From contig CAZJWX010000008.1 of NCBI GenBank assembly GCA_964549915.1, forward strand, positions 50,211 through 114,210: a stretch of 64,000 nucleotides of DNA. The letters run 5' to 3'. Origin of the DNA: JAUZRW01 sp964549915 (GTDB lineage Bacteria > Chloroflexota > Anaerolineae > Aggregatilineales > Phototrophicaceae). The notes below the pieces were generated by a model that made no database searches, was not told the origin of the DNA, and saw nothing but the letters and a program-made list of their open reading frames with translations. The position numbers were made by a program, and so were the translations under genes. Shown here piece by piece: positions 25,461 to 34,608 of the stretch. Each line of letters opens with the position of its first letter. Position 1 is the stretch's first letter.

Positions 25461-27005
25461 TTGTCTCGAACGCTCGCTCATCACATCAAGGCGCTGCCAC
25501 GCGAGATGATTCTGCGTTTTTCTGGCGCTCTCAACACGAAGGTCAAAGCGCCTTTTGTCGAAGACAGTCGCCAGCTTCAGCCCGGGGGCGTGTTCGTCGC
25601 GCGACGTGGCCTCAACAGCGATGGTCACGACTATATCCAGCACGCCATTGAGCGCGGTGCAGCGGCGATTGTTGGCGAACAGGCCATCGATGTTGAGATC
25701 CCCTATATCCAGGTGCGCGATGCCCTGCCTATACTGGGTCGTCTGGCAGCATCGTATTACGATTTCCCCTCGCGCAAGCTGACGATTTTCGGCGTGACGG
25801 GGACGAACGGCAAGACGACGACCATTCATCTGCTGCACAGCATTCTGAATAAGGCGACGCAGGGTAAGGCCGGCTTCATCAGCACCATCGGCGCGGATTT
25901 CGGCGAACAGAGTGCCGATACCGGGCTGCATGTGACCACGCCCGCCGCCCCCGACATTCAGAAGTACCTGGCGCAAATGGTTGACGCGGGTCTGACCCAT
26001 GTGGTGCTGGAGATGACGAGTCATGGGTTGGCGCAAGAACGCCTGGCCGGGATTGACCTGGATGTCGCCATCATCACTAATCTGACGCACGAACACCTCG
26101 ATTATCACGGTTCGTTCGAAGCGTATCGTGCTGCCAAGGGCAAGATGTTCGCCATGCTCGCGCAGTCACAGCGCAAGCCGGATGTGCCCAAGCTCGCCGT
26201 CGTCAATCTGGATGATCCCTCGCACGAGTATTACAGCAGCTTCGAGGCGGATCAGGTGATTACGTACAGCCTCACGCGCAAGGACGCTAGCTACAGTCCC
26301 ACCGACATCGAACATCTGCCGGATCGCACGCGTATGATCGTCGATGGGCTGAAAGTGGAGACGCGGCTGGTCGGGGACTTCAACCTGCAAAATATCCTGG
26401 CGGCAGTCTCCGCAGCGCGGGCATTGGGCGTGCATGGGCGTGATATTCGCAACGGCGTGCTGCTGGTGAAGGGCATTTCCGGGCGTATGGAACGAATCGA
26501 TGAAGGGCAGGATTTCACGGCGCTGGTGGATTTTGCGCACACGCCGGATGCGCTGGAGAAGGCGCTGCAAGCCGGTCGTTCGACTCTGCCCAGGGGCAAG
26601 CGCCTCATCGCAGTCTTTGGCAGCGCTGGCCTGCGCGATGTCGAAAAACGCTACATGATGGCTGCGGTCAGCGAGAAGCTGGCGGACATCACCATCCTGA
26701 CCGCCGAAGACCCGCGCACCGAGTCGCTGGAACGAATCTTGCTGGAAATGGCGGATGGCTGCATCACTGAAGGGGGGCGCGAAGGGCAAACCTTCTTCCG
26801 CGTCCCGGATCGTGGGCAGGCGATCTACGAGGCTTGCAAGATGGCCCAGCCGGGGGATTTGGTGATGGTTTGTGGCAAGGGGCACGAGCAGAGCATGTGC
26901 TTCGGCACGACGGAATATGCCTGGGATGACCGTGACGCGCTGCGTGCCGCCTTACGCGGCCAGCCATTATCGACCCTGCCGACCGCGCAAGGAGTCGGTA
27001 GCTGA
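25461..27005 (+). CDS. murE: MurE-type UDP-MurNAc-tripeptide ligase
   Basis: 514 residues. The N-terminal UDP-binding domain has SRQLQPGGVFVA, the central ATPase domain begins with the P-loop GVTGTNGKTTT, and TNLTHEHLDYHG plus GRMERID are Mur ligase signatures. MurE adds the third amino acid to UDP-MurNAc-Ala-Glu. The specificity loop reads EDPRTESL; the meso-diaminopimelate form is usually DNPR and Lys-type enzymes differ, so the third amino acid is uncertain. Start is TTG 25461 with AAGGAAA upstream. It opens a plus-strand run with three glycan genes. Confidence 0.9.
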   Translation: MSRTLAHHIKALPREMILRFSGALNTKVKAPFVEDSRQLQPGGVFVARRGLNSDGHDYIQHAIERGAAAIVGEQAIDVEIPYIQVRDALPILGRLAASYYDFPSRKLTIFGVTGTNGKTTTIHLLHSILNKATQGKAGFISTIGADFGEQSADTGLHVTTPAAPDIQKYLAQMVDAGLTHVVLEMTSHGLAQERLAGIDLDVAIITNLTHEHLDYHGSFEAYRAAKGKMFAMLAQSQRKPDVPKLAVVNLDDPSHEYYSSFEADQVITYSLTRKDASYSPTDIEHLPDRTRMIVDGLKVETRLVGDFNLQNILAAVSAARALGVHGRDIRNGVLLVKGISGRMERIDEGQDFTALVDFAHTPDALEKALQAGRSTLPRGKRLIAVFGSAGLRDVEKRYMMAAVSEKLADITILTAEDPRTESLERILLEMADGCITEGGREGQTFFRVPDRGQAIYEACKMAQPGDLVMVCGKGHEQSMCFGTTEYAWDDRDALRAALRGQPLSTLPTAQGVGS

Positions 27006-27006
27006 G

Positions 27007-28608
27007 ATGCGGCGTGGGACGCTGGTCTGGGTAGTGGGGATTCTGTTGCTGGCGGCGGGGCTGCGCATTGCTGGCCTGAGCTTTGGGCGGCCTGCACCAG
27101 CCTACACCCCCTCGTATGAAGCGACCCAGACGCTGCACCCACAGACGCCGCTGCACCCGGACTCGTTCTTGTTCGTGGCACATCCACTGCGGATGCTGCT
27201 ATCGGGGCAGCTCAACAATGGCTTCTTCGAGAACCCATCCTTCCTCATCAACCTGAATTACGTCATTTATGCGGCAACTGGCGAAGGGCAGGCGCTGACG
27301 CACGAAGGGCGCGAGAGCGATAACCTGCGCCAATATGCGCCTTTTCGCCTGTATTTCATGGTGCGTGCTCTCTCTGTGCTGGGTGGCGTCGCCTTGACTG
27401 CCGCTGCGATTGCGACGGGCCTGCTGCTGCTGAATGAGCGCACGGGCTTTCTGGCAGGGCTGTTGGCTGCGCTGGCGTTTCCCCTGGTGCAGCACGCGCA
27501 TTACGCTACGACCAGTAATCTCGCGGCGGCCTTCACACTGCTTTCCCTGTACTTCGCGCTGCGGGCGTTTAAGCGGTTGCATGCAGAGCCGCTGCTGCTG
27601 GCCGCGACCTTCGCGGGATTCGCGGCTGGCACGCGCTATAACGCGGCTGTGGTCTCAGTAGGTGTGCTCCTGGTAGGGCTGTACTCGCTCTGGACGCGGC
27701 GCAATTGGCGCAACTGGCTGCTCGTCCTACTGGCTTTTGCCCTGTTTCCGCTGACCTTCCTGCTGACGACGCCAGCCGCTGTGCTGGATACAGCAGAGTT
27801 CCTGCACGATTTGCGTTACATCAGCAACCAGTATCTGACCGGAACCGGTGTCTCGCCCTGGGTCGGGCTGTGGCAGGAATGGCATTATCTCGCGGTCTTC
27901 GGTCTGGGCATTCCGGCGACTGTGCTGCTCTTCGTCGCCGCGTTGTCACCATTCAGCCCGTCGGCGAAAGGCTCTCTGCGTTGGAGCGTGGCGCTGCTGA
28001 CCCTCTATATCTTCCTGTACAGTATGCTGGTGCTGCGCACGGTGCGCCCCGCGAATGCGGATCAATTGCTGCTGCCGATCATCGCCCCTGGACTCGTGCT
28101 CAGTGCCATCGGTGCGGAATTTGTACTGCGTGGCAAATGGCGCTGGATCGGCGGCGTAGTCGTTTTGATCGCGTTTCCGCTGGCACTCTCTGTACAGTTG
28201 GTCAACCAATTGCAACATCCAGACACGCGGGAGGTGATGCAAGCCTGGGTCTACGAGCACGTGCCGCCTGGAAGCCACATCTTGCTCATCGGCCCCTACA
28301 ACCTGGCGCTGGATGAGGAAGTCTACATCTGGAGCCATAACTTCAACATGGAAGTTGCGGATTCCGAGCTGGCGCAGTACGACTACGCCATCATCTCTGA
28401 CGCACTGCCTCATTCCCGCTCTCGCAGCGGGGCTGACGTGCCCGATCTGGCGGCGGTGCAGGGGAATCCGCGTGTGGCCTGGATCGAGCGTCCACAGTGG
28501 GCCGGGTACGATTGGCCTTTGCATACCGCGAGTTACTGGCATAATCCGTCATTGTCTTTATACTGTCTGCATCCGTTCGCCTGTGCAGACCTGTCATCGA
28601 ATCCGTAA
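27007..28608 (+). CDS. GT39-like membrane glycosyltransferase
   Basis: 533 residues with around ten TM helices, starting with MRRGTLVWVVGILLLAAGLR. The first extracytoplasmic loop contains acidic and His residues typical of the lipid-linked sugar-dependent family (dolichyl/polyprenyl phosphate sugar transferases). ATG 27007 is one base after the murE stop; a GGAG box lies within the end of murE. The acceptor is unknown; context suggests cell-envelope glycan or glycoprotein. Confidence 0.72.
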   Translation: MRRGTLVWVVGILLLAAGLRIAGLSFGRPAPAYTPSYEATQTLHPQTPLHPDSFLFVAHPLRMLLSGQLNNGFFENPSFLINLNYVIYAATGEGQALTHEGRESDNLRQYAPFRLYFMVRALSVLGGVALTAAAIATGLLLLNERTGFLAGLLAALAFPLVQHAHYATTSNLAAAFTLLSLYFALRAFKRLHAEPLLLAATFAGFAAGTRYNAAVVSVGVLLVGLYSLWTRRNWRNWLLVLLAFALFPLTFLLTTPAAVLDTAEFLHDLRYISNQYLTGTGVSPWVGLWQEWHYLAVFGLGIPATVLLFVAALSPFSPSAKGSLRWSVALLTLYIFLYSMLVLRTVRPANADQLLLPIIAPGLVLSAIGAEFVLRGKWRWIGGVVVLIAFPLALSVQLVNQLQHPDTREVMQAWVYEHVPPGSHILLIGPYNLALDEEVYIWSHNFNMEVADSELAQYDYAIISDALPHSRSRSGADVPDLAAVQGNPRVAWIERPQWAGYDWPLHTASYWHNPSLSLYCLHPFACADLSSNP

Positions 28609-28624
28609 TGTAAGCAGGGGTTGT

Positions 28625-29539
28625 ATGGTCGACCTGGGAATCGTCATCGTCAATTGGAATACGCGGGAGTACTTGCAGCGCTGCCTGGAAACGGTCTTCG
28701 CCACGGAAGGCGAGATTGCGTATCGCGTTGTCGTCGTTGATAACGCTTCCGATGATGGCAGCCCGGAGATGGTGCGGGAGCACTTCCCGCAGGTACACCT
28801 GATCGCCTCTGATGAGAATCATGGGTATCCCCGGGGCAACAACATCGGCCTGCGTGCGCTTGGGTATCGTGGTGCGGGCAATGTAGACGAAGCGGCACCG
28901 CGCTACGCGCTGCTGCTGAATCCGGATACGGAAGTTCCCGCTGACTCGCTGACCCGGATGGTGCAGTTCATGGATTCGCGTCCGGATGTCGGTGTGGCGG
29001 GGCCGAAGTTGCTCTTGCCCGATGGCAGCCTGGACAAAGCCTGCCGCCGGGGATTTCCCACGCCGGAAGTCGCTTTTTACCACTATTCCGGGCTGGCGAA
29101 GCGTTTCCCGCAGAGCAAACGGTTCGGACGCTACAACATGACGTTCGCGGACATTGACCAGGAACTTGAAGTCGATTCAGTGGTGGGTGCCTATATGCAG
29201 GTTCGCAAAGAATGCATCGAGCAGGTGGGCCTGCTGGATGAGACCTTCTTCATGTATGGCGAAGACCTGGATTGGGCTTATCGCATCAAGCAGGCGGGTT
29301 GGAAAGTCTGGTATTATGCCCCGGTGACGGTCTATCATGTGAAGCGAGCCGCCAGCCGCAAGAGCAAACGAGCGCCGTTTGAATTCTGGCGGGCGATGCT
29401 CATCTTCTACCGCAAGCATTTCCGCGCGACGACACCGAACTGGATGCATATGCTGGTGCTGGGCGCGTTGTTGTTCAAAGGAGGTACGGGGTTATGGCAG
29501 GAAATTCGCCAGCCGTCCACCTCTCCGATGAAGGCGTGA
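28625..29539 (+). CDS. Family 2 glycosyltransferase (rhamnosyltransferase-like)
   Basis: 304 residues with a GT-A fold. Motifs are VIVNWNTREYL, VVVDNASDDGS (nucleotide binding), LLLNPDTEV (DxD-like), and EDLDWAYRIKQAGW near the C-terminus, typical of inverting GT2 enzymes that transfer rhamnose or similar sugars. ATG 28625 follows AGCAGGGG. Its last 46 bases overlap the following gene in another frame, evidence for translational coupling. It has no TM segment except a hydrophobic C-terminal region. Confidence 0.87.
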   Translation: MVDLGIVIVNWNTREYLQRCLETVFATEGEIAYRVVVVDNASDDGSPEMVREHFPQVHLIASDENHGYPRGNNIGLRALGYRGAGNVDEAAPRYALLLNPDTEVPADSLTRMVQFMDSRPDVGVAGPKLLLPDGSLDKACRRGFPTPEVAFYHYSGLAKRFPQSKRFGRYNMTFADIDQELEVDSVVGAYMQVRKECIEQVGLLDETFFMYGEDLDWAYRIKQAGWKVWYYAPVTVYHVKRAASRKSKRAPFEFWRAMLIFYRKHFRATTPNWMHMLVLGALLFKGGTGLWQEIRQPSTSPMKA

Positions 29540-30978
29540 GAGAGATACCCAAGCGAGAGCAATCCTCCCGCCGCTGGAAAACGGTGCTGAGCATCCTGCA
29601 ATATCTGGTGGATATTGCGATGTTGGTGTTGGCGTTCCTGGTGGCATACGAAGCCCGCTACCAGCTACCGCTGTTCGCGATTCCGCCGGGTCGCTTGCCG
29701 CTGACAGACTTCTTGCCGATCCTGGTGCTGCACGTCAGCCTGATCTTTGCGATGTTCTTCTTCAACCAGATGTATCACTTGCGGCGCAGCATCAGCCGTT
29801 TTGACCAGATTCGCAAAATCACCAGCGTCGTCACCCTGGGGTCGGTTTTCGTCTATGGCGTCCAGGAGTTGATCTTCCGAGGATCGCTGCTCTATGTCGA
29901 TTATTCGCGCAGCATGTTCTTCTACGTCTGGATTTTCAGCTTGATCTTCACGGTTTCCGGGCGGCAGTTTCATCGCCTCCTGCAAGTCCGGCTGCGCGTG
30001 CGCGGCGCTCTGGCTGATAACCTCTTGATCGTCGGCAGCGGACGCATCGCCCGTGACATGATTGGCAAGATCAAACGCCGTCCCGAACTGGGCTATCGCA
30101 TGGTCGGCGTCGTCACCAGCGAAGACGAGCATCAGGGGCGCATGCTGGGTGTGCCGATCATCGGCAATTTCCCGGAACTGCCGCAGGTCATTGACCTCTA
30201 TCAGATACAACAGGTCATCATCGCGCTGCCAGAGGCCAGACGCGCCGAACTGGTTGATCTCATCACCCTGTGCCAGCGTGGCTCGGTTGATATCAAGGTC
30301 TATCCGGATATCTTCGCCTATATGGCGGGCGACATGAACGTCGATGACCTGGGCGGGACTCCGCTGCTAACCGTGCGAGACATCGCCCTGCGCGGCTGGC
30401 GGCTCACACTCAAGCGCGGGTTGGACTTGTTCGGTGCCAGCATCGGGTTGGTTACGCTGTCCCCTTTCCTGCTGTTGACGGCGCTGCTGCTCTGGCTGGA
30501 GGATCGTGGCCCGGTCTTCTATACGCAGGAGCGCATGGGGCTGGATGGGCGTCCCTTCCCAATGATCAAATTCCGGACGATGCGCGTGGATGCGGATCAG
30601 ATTGCAGATTGGACGGTGGAGAATGACCCGCGCGTCACGCGACTGGGCCGTTTCTTGCGCCGCACGAACTGGGATGAGATGCCGCAGCTCATCAATGTGT
30701 TGCTGGGGCATATGAGCCTGGTGGGGCCGCGTCCGGAACAGTCGCAATACGTACACCAGTTCCGCGAGCAGATTCCGCGTTACATGGAACGTCATCGCGA
30801 GAAGGCCGGGATGACGGGGTGGGCGCAGGTCAACGGCTTGCGCGGTGATACGTCCATCGCACGACGCACGGCCTACGATCTCTGGTATGTGGAGAACTGG
30901 TCGCTCTGGCTGGATATCAAGATCATCCTGCGCACGATTTTGCAGACGCTGAGCTTGAGCAGCCGCAACGCCTATTGA
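29494..30978 (+). CDS. Undecaprenyl-phosphate sugar phosphotransferase (WcaJ-like)
   Basis: 494 residues. Four to five N-terminal TM helices, a central Rossmann-like domain (NLLIVGSGRIARDM), then the C-terminal sugar-1-phosphate transferase domain: KRGLDLFGASIG, KFRTMRVDAD and MSLVGPRPEQSQY. This enzyme starts exopolysaccharide or O-glycan units by loading a sugar phosphate onto the lipid carrier. AAAGGAGGT gives a strong ribosome binding site inside the preceding GT2 gene. It closes the glycan unit. Confidence 0.92.
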   Translation: MAGNSPAVHLSDEGVREIPKREQSSRRWKTVLSILQYLVDIAMLVLAFLVAYEARYQLPLFAIPPGRLPLTDFLPILVLHVSLIFAMFFFNQMYHLRRSISRFDQIRKITSVVTLGSVFVYGVQELIFRGSLLYVDYSRSMFFYVWIFSLIFTVSGRQFHRLLQVRLRVRGALADNLLIVGSGRIARDMIGKIKRRPELGYRMVGVVTSEDEHQGRMLGVPIIGNFPELPQVIDLYQIQQVIIALPEARRAELVDLITLCQRGSVDIKVYPDIFAYMAGDMNVDDLGGTPLLTVRDIALRGWRLTLKRGLDLFGASIGLVTLSPFLLLTALLLWLEDRGPVFYTQERMGLDGRPFPMIKFRTMRVDADQIADWTVENDPRVTRLGRFLRRTNWDEMPQLINVLLGHMSLVGPRPEQSQYVHQFREQIPRYMERHREKAGMTGWAQVNGLRGDTSIARRTAYDLWYVENWSLWLDIKIILRTILQTLSLSSRNAY

Positions 30979-30997
30979 TGACGCTGAATGACGCTGA
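30978..30997. repeat. Tandem 10-bp duplication
   Basis: ATGACGCTGA occurs twice in direct succession immediately after the sugar transferase stop codon. Confidence 0.7.
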
Positions 30998-31029
30998 GAA
31001 AAGCCCCGGATTGGTGCTGGAGCGTTCAT

Positions 31030-31060
31030 CGACAGCGAGTAACGACAGCGAGTAACGACA
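31030..31060. repeat. Tandem 13-bp direct repeat, about 2.4 copies
   Basis: CGACAGCGAGTAA is repeated exactly twice (31030-31055) and continues with CGACA. It lies upstream of the MazG-like gene. Confidence 0.75.
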
Positions 31061-31094
31061 CCGTCCGCCTGAACACCCTCAAAGGAAGACCTTC

Positions 31095-31403
31095 ATGGAA
31101 CTGAAGATGCTGGAAGAGGCGATGCACGAATTTGTTGCCAGCAAAGGCTGGTATGATGAAAAGTCGCCCAGGCCACAGACTCTGCGCAATCTCGCCATCT
31201 CGCTGGTGCTGGAAGCGAGCGAGGTGCTGGAACACTTCCAATGGGACGGGGCGCTGCACGATAAAGAGGGTTTCGCCGAAGAACTGGCGGATGTGATGCT
31301 CTATCTGCTGCAACTGGCAAGCCTCAGCGAGATTGATCTGGGACAGGCTGTGTTAAGAAAGCTCGATAAAAACTATACGCGCACCTGGGATCAAGAAGAG
31401 TGA
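31095..31403 (+). CDS. MazG-like nucleotide pyrophosphohydrolase
   Basis: 102 residues, an all-alpha NTP-PPase of the short MazG/dCTPase (RS21-C6-like) type. The metal-binding motif is seen as LVLEASEVLEHFQW and EELADVMLYLLQLA. Such proteins hydrolyse non-canonical or excess (d)NTPs. A CAAAGGAAG box precedes ATG 31095. It stands alone between the glycan genes and the NYN gene. Confidence 0.85.
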   Translation: MELKMLEEAMHEFVASKGWYDEKSPRPQTLRNLAISLVLEASEVLEHFQWDGALHDKEGFAEELADVMLYLLQLASLSEIDLGQAVLRKLDKNYTRTWDQEE

Positions 31404-31543
31404 ATTGGCGCATTTTCCCCCTGTTTTCCCTGTAATTTCGCCTTTCTTCACATTTCGCGTTGCGGAAAGACGCCGAGGGCTGCGATCTTTTGCCACATTT
31501 CTCTGATGAGAAGCTAACACTGTTGTGGTATGCTTAACATTCT

Positions 31544-31559
31544 AACAGTAGACTGTTAC
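31544..31559. promoter_or_regulatory. Operator-like palindrome
   Basis: TAACAGT-AG-ACTGTTA, a perfect 7-bp inverted repeat, about 40 bases upstream of the TACAAT box. The geometry suits a dimeric repressor or activator; no regulator gene is adjacent. Confidence 0.5.
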
Positions 31560-31597
31560 CGTTCAGGTTGTGTACTGTTCAGGCTTGTGATATTTTG

Positions 31598-31642
31598 TAC
31601 AATAGGTGTGGAAACCGGGGGCACAATATCACGTGCCTTTTT
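31598..31642 (+). promoter_or_regulatory. Candidate promoter -10 with a downstream attenuator-like hairpin
   Basis: TACAAT at 31598-31603 resembles other -10 boxes in this window; no good -35 is present, so an activator may be required. GGCAC (31620-31624) pairs with GTGCC (31633-31637) and is followed by TTTTT, placing a short terminator-like hairpin about 10-30 bases after the expected transcription start. Confidence 0.35.
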
Positions 31643-31811
31643 CGTGTAGCCTGAATGGGTTATGATCTACGGTGTATGGTGCTCAGCCCTTTCGTTGTGT
31701 AGAACGTGCGCGTCATACCGTAAGTAGAGGCAGAACCTTGCAACTGAGTATTTGTGGCGTTGTGTTCAGTCAGTTCCCTGGGCGGGGATTGAAGGTTTAT
31801 TAGGAATAAAG

Positions 31812-33953
31812 ATGGCTGCTTATTTAATCGTTGATGTGCAGGATTTGCTCCAACGCTTCTATCAACGCGGCATGGTCATTGATACACAGGAGCTGGCAGT
31901 TGGGCTGCGCGGGAGTGCAGCGTTGGCGGCCGGGCTGGTCAGTTCGGACAAGCTGCGGGCAATTGCTGTCGCGGATTGGCAGTGGTTCAAGGATCAACCG
32001 AATATGCTCGACCCGGAGGCCGTTTTCCGTGCCAGCGGGTACGATGTGTTTGACGTTTCACATCGCGAGAGCCTTGCCGACATCCTCATCATTCACTACT
32101 TCTCCTACGATCCGGATCCAGTTGATGAGTTAATTCTGGCGACGACCAGCCGTGATTTGCTGCCACTGATTCGGCGTATCAAGACGACGCGCAGTGCGCG
32201 CATTCGCATGTGGGGTGCTGAAGATGTGCTCAAAGGCACTGAATTTGCGGACGAGATCATCTTCCAGCCGCTGGAGACCTTGCTCGGCATTCAGTCCAAG
32301 AATGTGGCTGTTTACATCGATTTTGAGAACATCTCCATAAGCCTGCATGAACAGGGCTATGTGGTCAACCTGGATCATCTCATCACACGCTTCGTATCGC
32401 AGGCGCGTGCGCATGGGCAGGTCATCAAGATGTCGGCCTATGCGCCCTGGGGGCAGCGCGGGACTCTGCCGCCCCTGGTAGATAGCAATGGGCGTGAAGT
32501 GGCGGACGAAGCGCCGTCGCGTTTGATGCTCGCCAACATCGATCCGGTCTTCAACCTGCCGGGCAAGAACAGCGCGGATATTCGCATTGCGCGTGATGTG
32601 ATGGCGGAGATGAGCTACGGGGACTCCGCAGATGTCATCATCATTGCCAGCGGTGACCGCGATTTCAACGATGTGCTCAACACACTGGTGCAGCGCGGCA
32701 AGTCGGTCATTCTCTGGGGCGTGCGCGGCAGCACCAGCCGCCAGTTGGAGAAGAACCCCGGCATCACGCTGGAATTCATCGATGAATTCACCGATTTGCA
32801 GACGCACCAATCGCTGAGCACGGTCGATTTCTCCGAGTCGGATACGGAAACGTTCATTCCGTCGCAGTGGTCGAGCGTCATCATTCAGTATGACCGACTT
32901 TCTGAACGGCTGAACGGTTCCACGCCGCTGACGGCAGAACGACTCGTGAATCAGCTCGCGCAGGTGGGCATCGTTGTCTCTGAAGATCGCGGCGAAGAAC
33001 TCGTCAGTCAGGCACAGTCGCTGGGGATCATCAAGCCATTGGGGAATGACGGCAGCGTCGTCGCCAATCCAGTGCATCCGGTCGTGGACAAGACGCGGAT
33101 CATCACGGAAGCGATTCGGCGGCGTGTTGCCAATACACTCAAGGTGCGCGGTTGGGAATATGTGAACTACGGCTTCTTGTTGAAGGGGCTGGAGATGGAA
33201 GCCGACCTCAACCGCCCCGGTATGAATGTGGATGACCAGTGGCGTTCGCATTGGATTGATGCGCTGGTGCGCGAGAAGGTGCTCAAACGCCAGCTTGTGC
33301 CCCATCGCCACAACCCCGAAGACCTCGTCCCGGTGATCTGCCTGCCGGACGAACTCGACCAGGTGGAAGTGGAGAAGCAGAGCAGCACGCCAGATGCGCC
33401 GATTGCACCATCCCAGGATTGGACGGGCTTATCCCCGGACGAACTTGCCAAAGTAGATGAAGATGCACGCGACATGACGATACGCATCATCATCAGTGTG
33501 GAGCAGTTCACCAGCTTCCGCAATTTCGCCTGGTGCCCGCTTGGGAGCCTGCACAAGCGCCTGCGCATGTTCGACCCTGGCATGTCCTTCCAGCGTGCGG
33601 TGGAATACCTGGAAGCGAACAACATCGTCACGGTGAAGGAATATGAGAACCCGCAGAGCGAATACATGACCAAGGGTATCTCGATCAACAAGCGCAAGAA
33701 GTATACGCGGCAGGTGCTGGCGCTGCGCGATACCTTCGTGCAGGTGCTGCTGCAACTCTACGAGCAGAATTTGCCCATCACGCGGGCGCACATCCAGGAG
33801 ATGATCGAAGGAGACTGGGATCTTGACCTGTGGATTTCGATCATGGAGACGGAAAATGTGCTCAACCCGTTGCCAGGACGCAGCGGACAGTATAGCCTCT
33901 TCCGCACGCATCACACGGTGAAACTCGTGGCGGGCGATAGCACCAAGGATTGA
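31812..33953 (+). CDS. Protein with two NYN (PIN-like) nuclease domains and winged-helix C-terminal part
   Basis: 713 residues. Residues 1-164 form a degenerate NYN domain (LIVDVQDLLQRF, ADILIIHYF, but ATTSRDLLPLI where SGDxDF is expected). Residues about 165-335 form an intact NYN domain with the acidic set YIDFENI, NSADIRIARD and ASGDRDFNDVL. The remaining 370 residues look like several helix-turn-helix or winged-helix units (about 350-480 and 560-700). NYN domains are metal-dependent RNases. ATG 31812 is preceded by AGGA; an open frame continues upstream but lacks a start signal. Its neighbour is the rpsO-pnp pair, which supports an RNA-processing role only by context. Confidence 0.82.
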   Translation: MAAYLIVDVQDLLQRFYQRGMVIDTQELAVGLRGSAALAAGLVSSDKLRAIAVADWQWFKDQPNMLDPEAVFRASGYDVFDVSHRESLADILIIHYFSYDPDPVDELILATTSRDLLPLIRRIKTTRSARIRMWGAEDVLKGTEFADEIIFQPLETLLGIQSKNVAVYIDFENISISLHEQGYVVNLDHLITRFVSQARAHGQVIKMSAYAPWGQRGTLPPLVDSNGREVADEAPSRLMLANIDPVFNLPGKNSADIRIARDVMAEMSYGDSADVIIIASGDRDFNDVLNTLVQRGKSVILWGVRGSTSRQLEKNPGITLEFIDEFTDLQTHQSLSTVDFSESDTETFIPSQWSSVIIQYDRLSERLNGSTPLTAERLVNQLAQVGIVVSEDRGEELVSQAQSLGIIKPLGNDGSVVANPVHPVVDKTRIITEAIRRRVANTLKVRGWEYVNYGFLLKGLEMEADLNRPGMNVDDQWRSHWIDALVREKVLKRQLVPHRHNPEDLVPVICLPDELDQVEVEKQSSTPDAPIAPSQDWTGLSPDELAKVDEDARDMTIRIIISVEQFTSFRNFAWCPLGSLHKRLRMFDPGMSFQRAVEYLEANNIVTVKEYENPQSEYMTKGISINKRKKYTRQVLALRDTFVQVLLQLYEQNLPITRAHIQEMIEGDWDLDLWISIMETENVLNPLPGRSGQYSLFRTHHTVKLVAGDSTKD

Positions 33954-34013
33954 GCGGCTGGCAGCGACAGCTTCCATGTTCCCTACAGCCGCTCCTGTCT
34001 CCTCACTTCAGCA

Positions 34014-34042
34014 TTGGTTTTGATTCTTGCGTCTGTTACAAT
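34014..34042 (+). promoter_or_regulatory. Candidate rpsO promoter
   Basis: TTGGTT, 17-base spacer, TACAAT, ending about 74 bases before rpsO. Confidence 0.55.
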
Positions 34043-34115
34043 GCGATACAACATTGATTCGACCGATGGGTTTCGGCTGTCCGACCCATCTGGTGACTAG
34101 CATGGGACGGTAACA

Positions 34116-34385
34116 ATGTCACTTACCAAAGAAGAAAAGCAAGAACTGGTCAACGAATTTGGTCGCTTCGAAGGCGACACGGGTTCGCCAGAAGTGCAGG
34201 TTGCGATGCTCACGCGCCGCATCCAGCAGCTAACCGAGCATCTGCGCAGGCACCGCCACGATGAACACTCCCGCATGGGGCTGCTGAAACTCGTTGGGCA
34301 GCGCCGCCGTCATCTCAAGTATCTCAGCAAGAAGGATCCCGCCGCATACCGCGAGTTGATCCAACGGCTGGGGTTGCGTCGCTAA
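34116..34385 (+). CDS. rpsO: 30S ribosomal protein S15
   Basis: 89 residues, the full family length. Signatures FGRFEGDTGSPEVQVAMLT and HRHDEHSRMGLLKLVGQRRR, which bind 16S rRNA at the 20/21/22 junction, are intact. It precedes pnp, the arrangement known from E. coli and many other bacteria. Confidence 0.98.
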   Translation: MSLTKEEKQELVNEFGRFEGDTGSPEVQVAMLTRRIQQLTEHLRRHRHDEHSRMGLLKLVGQRRRHLKYLSKKDPAAYRELIQRLGLRR

Positions 34386-34490
34386 CTTGCGCAGAACCAC
34401 GAATTCTGTAGTAGACTCGGTGGCAGATGTATCTGTTGTGTTGGCTACGACAGCAGAACATCGCACCGAGGTCACACTTATCGGATGCGT

Positions 34491-34574
34491 GAAGCCCGGT
34501 GTGCTAGGAATTGGGGCGTGAAGTTAGGTGCTTCCGTAGCTAGCTTCATACACCAATCCCTACGATCGGGCTTC
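34491..34574 (+). promoter_or_regulatory. Candidate structured leader of pnp
   Basis: GAAGCCCG (34491-34498) is complementary to CGGGCTTC (34567-34574), and GGTGT (34498-34502) to ACACC (34550-34554), bracketing about 80 bases in the rpsO-pnp gap. The mRNA could fold into a long stem some 35 bases before the pnp start. Confidence 0.35.
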
Positions 34575-34608
34575 TTGTCGTCTGAGTACCAATGGAGGAA
34601 TAACCCGT

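Larger units (their letters stand above)
31404..31811. other. Long control region upstream of the NYN gene
   Basis: 408 bases without a convincing gene. It is more AT-rich than its surroundings and contains a perfect inverted repeat (31544-31559), paired GTTCAGG repeats (31561 and 31577), a -10-like TACAAT (31598-31603) and a small hairpin with five T (31620-31642). Confidence 0.55.

Noticed and set aside
31030..31060. Tandem 13-bp repeats considered as the start of a CRISPR array
   Set aside because: Units are contiguous with no spacers and only about 2.4 copies; a simple tandem duplication.
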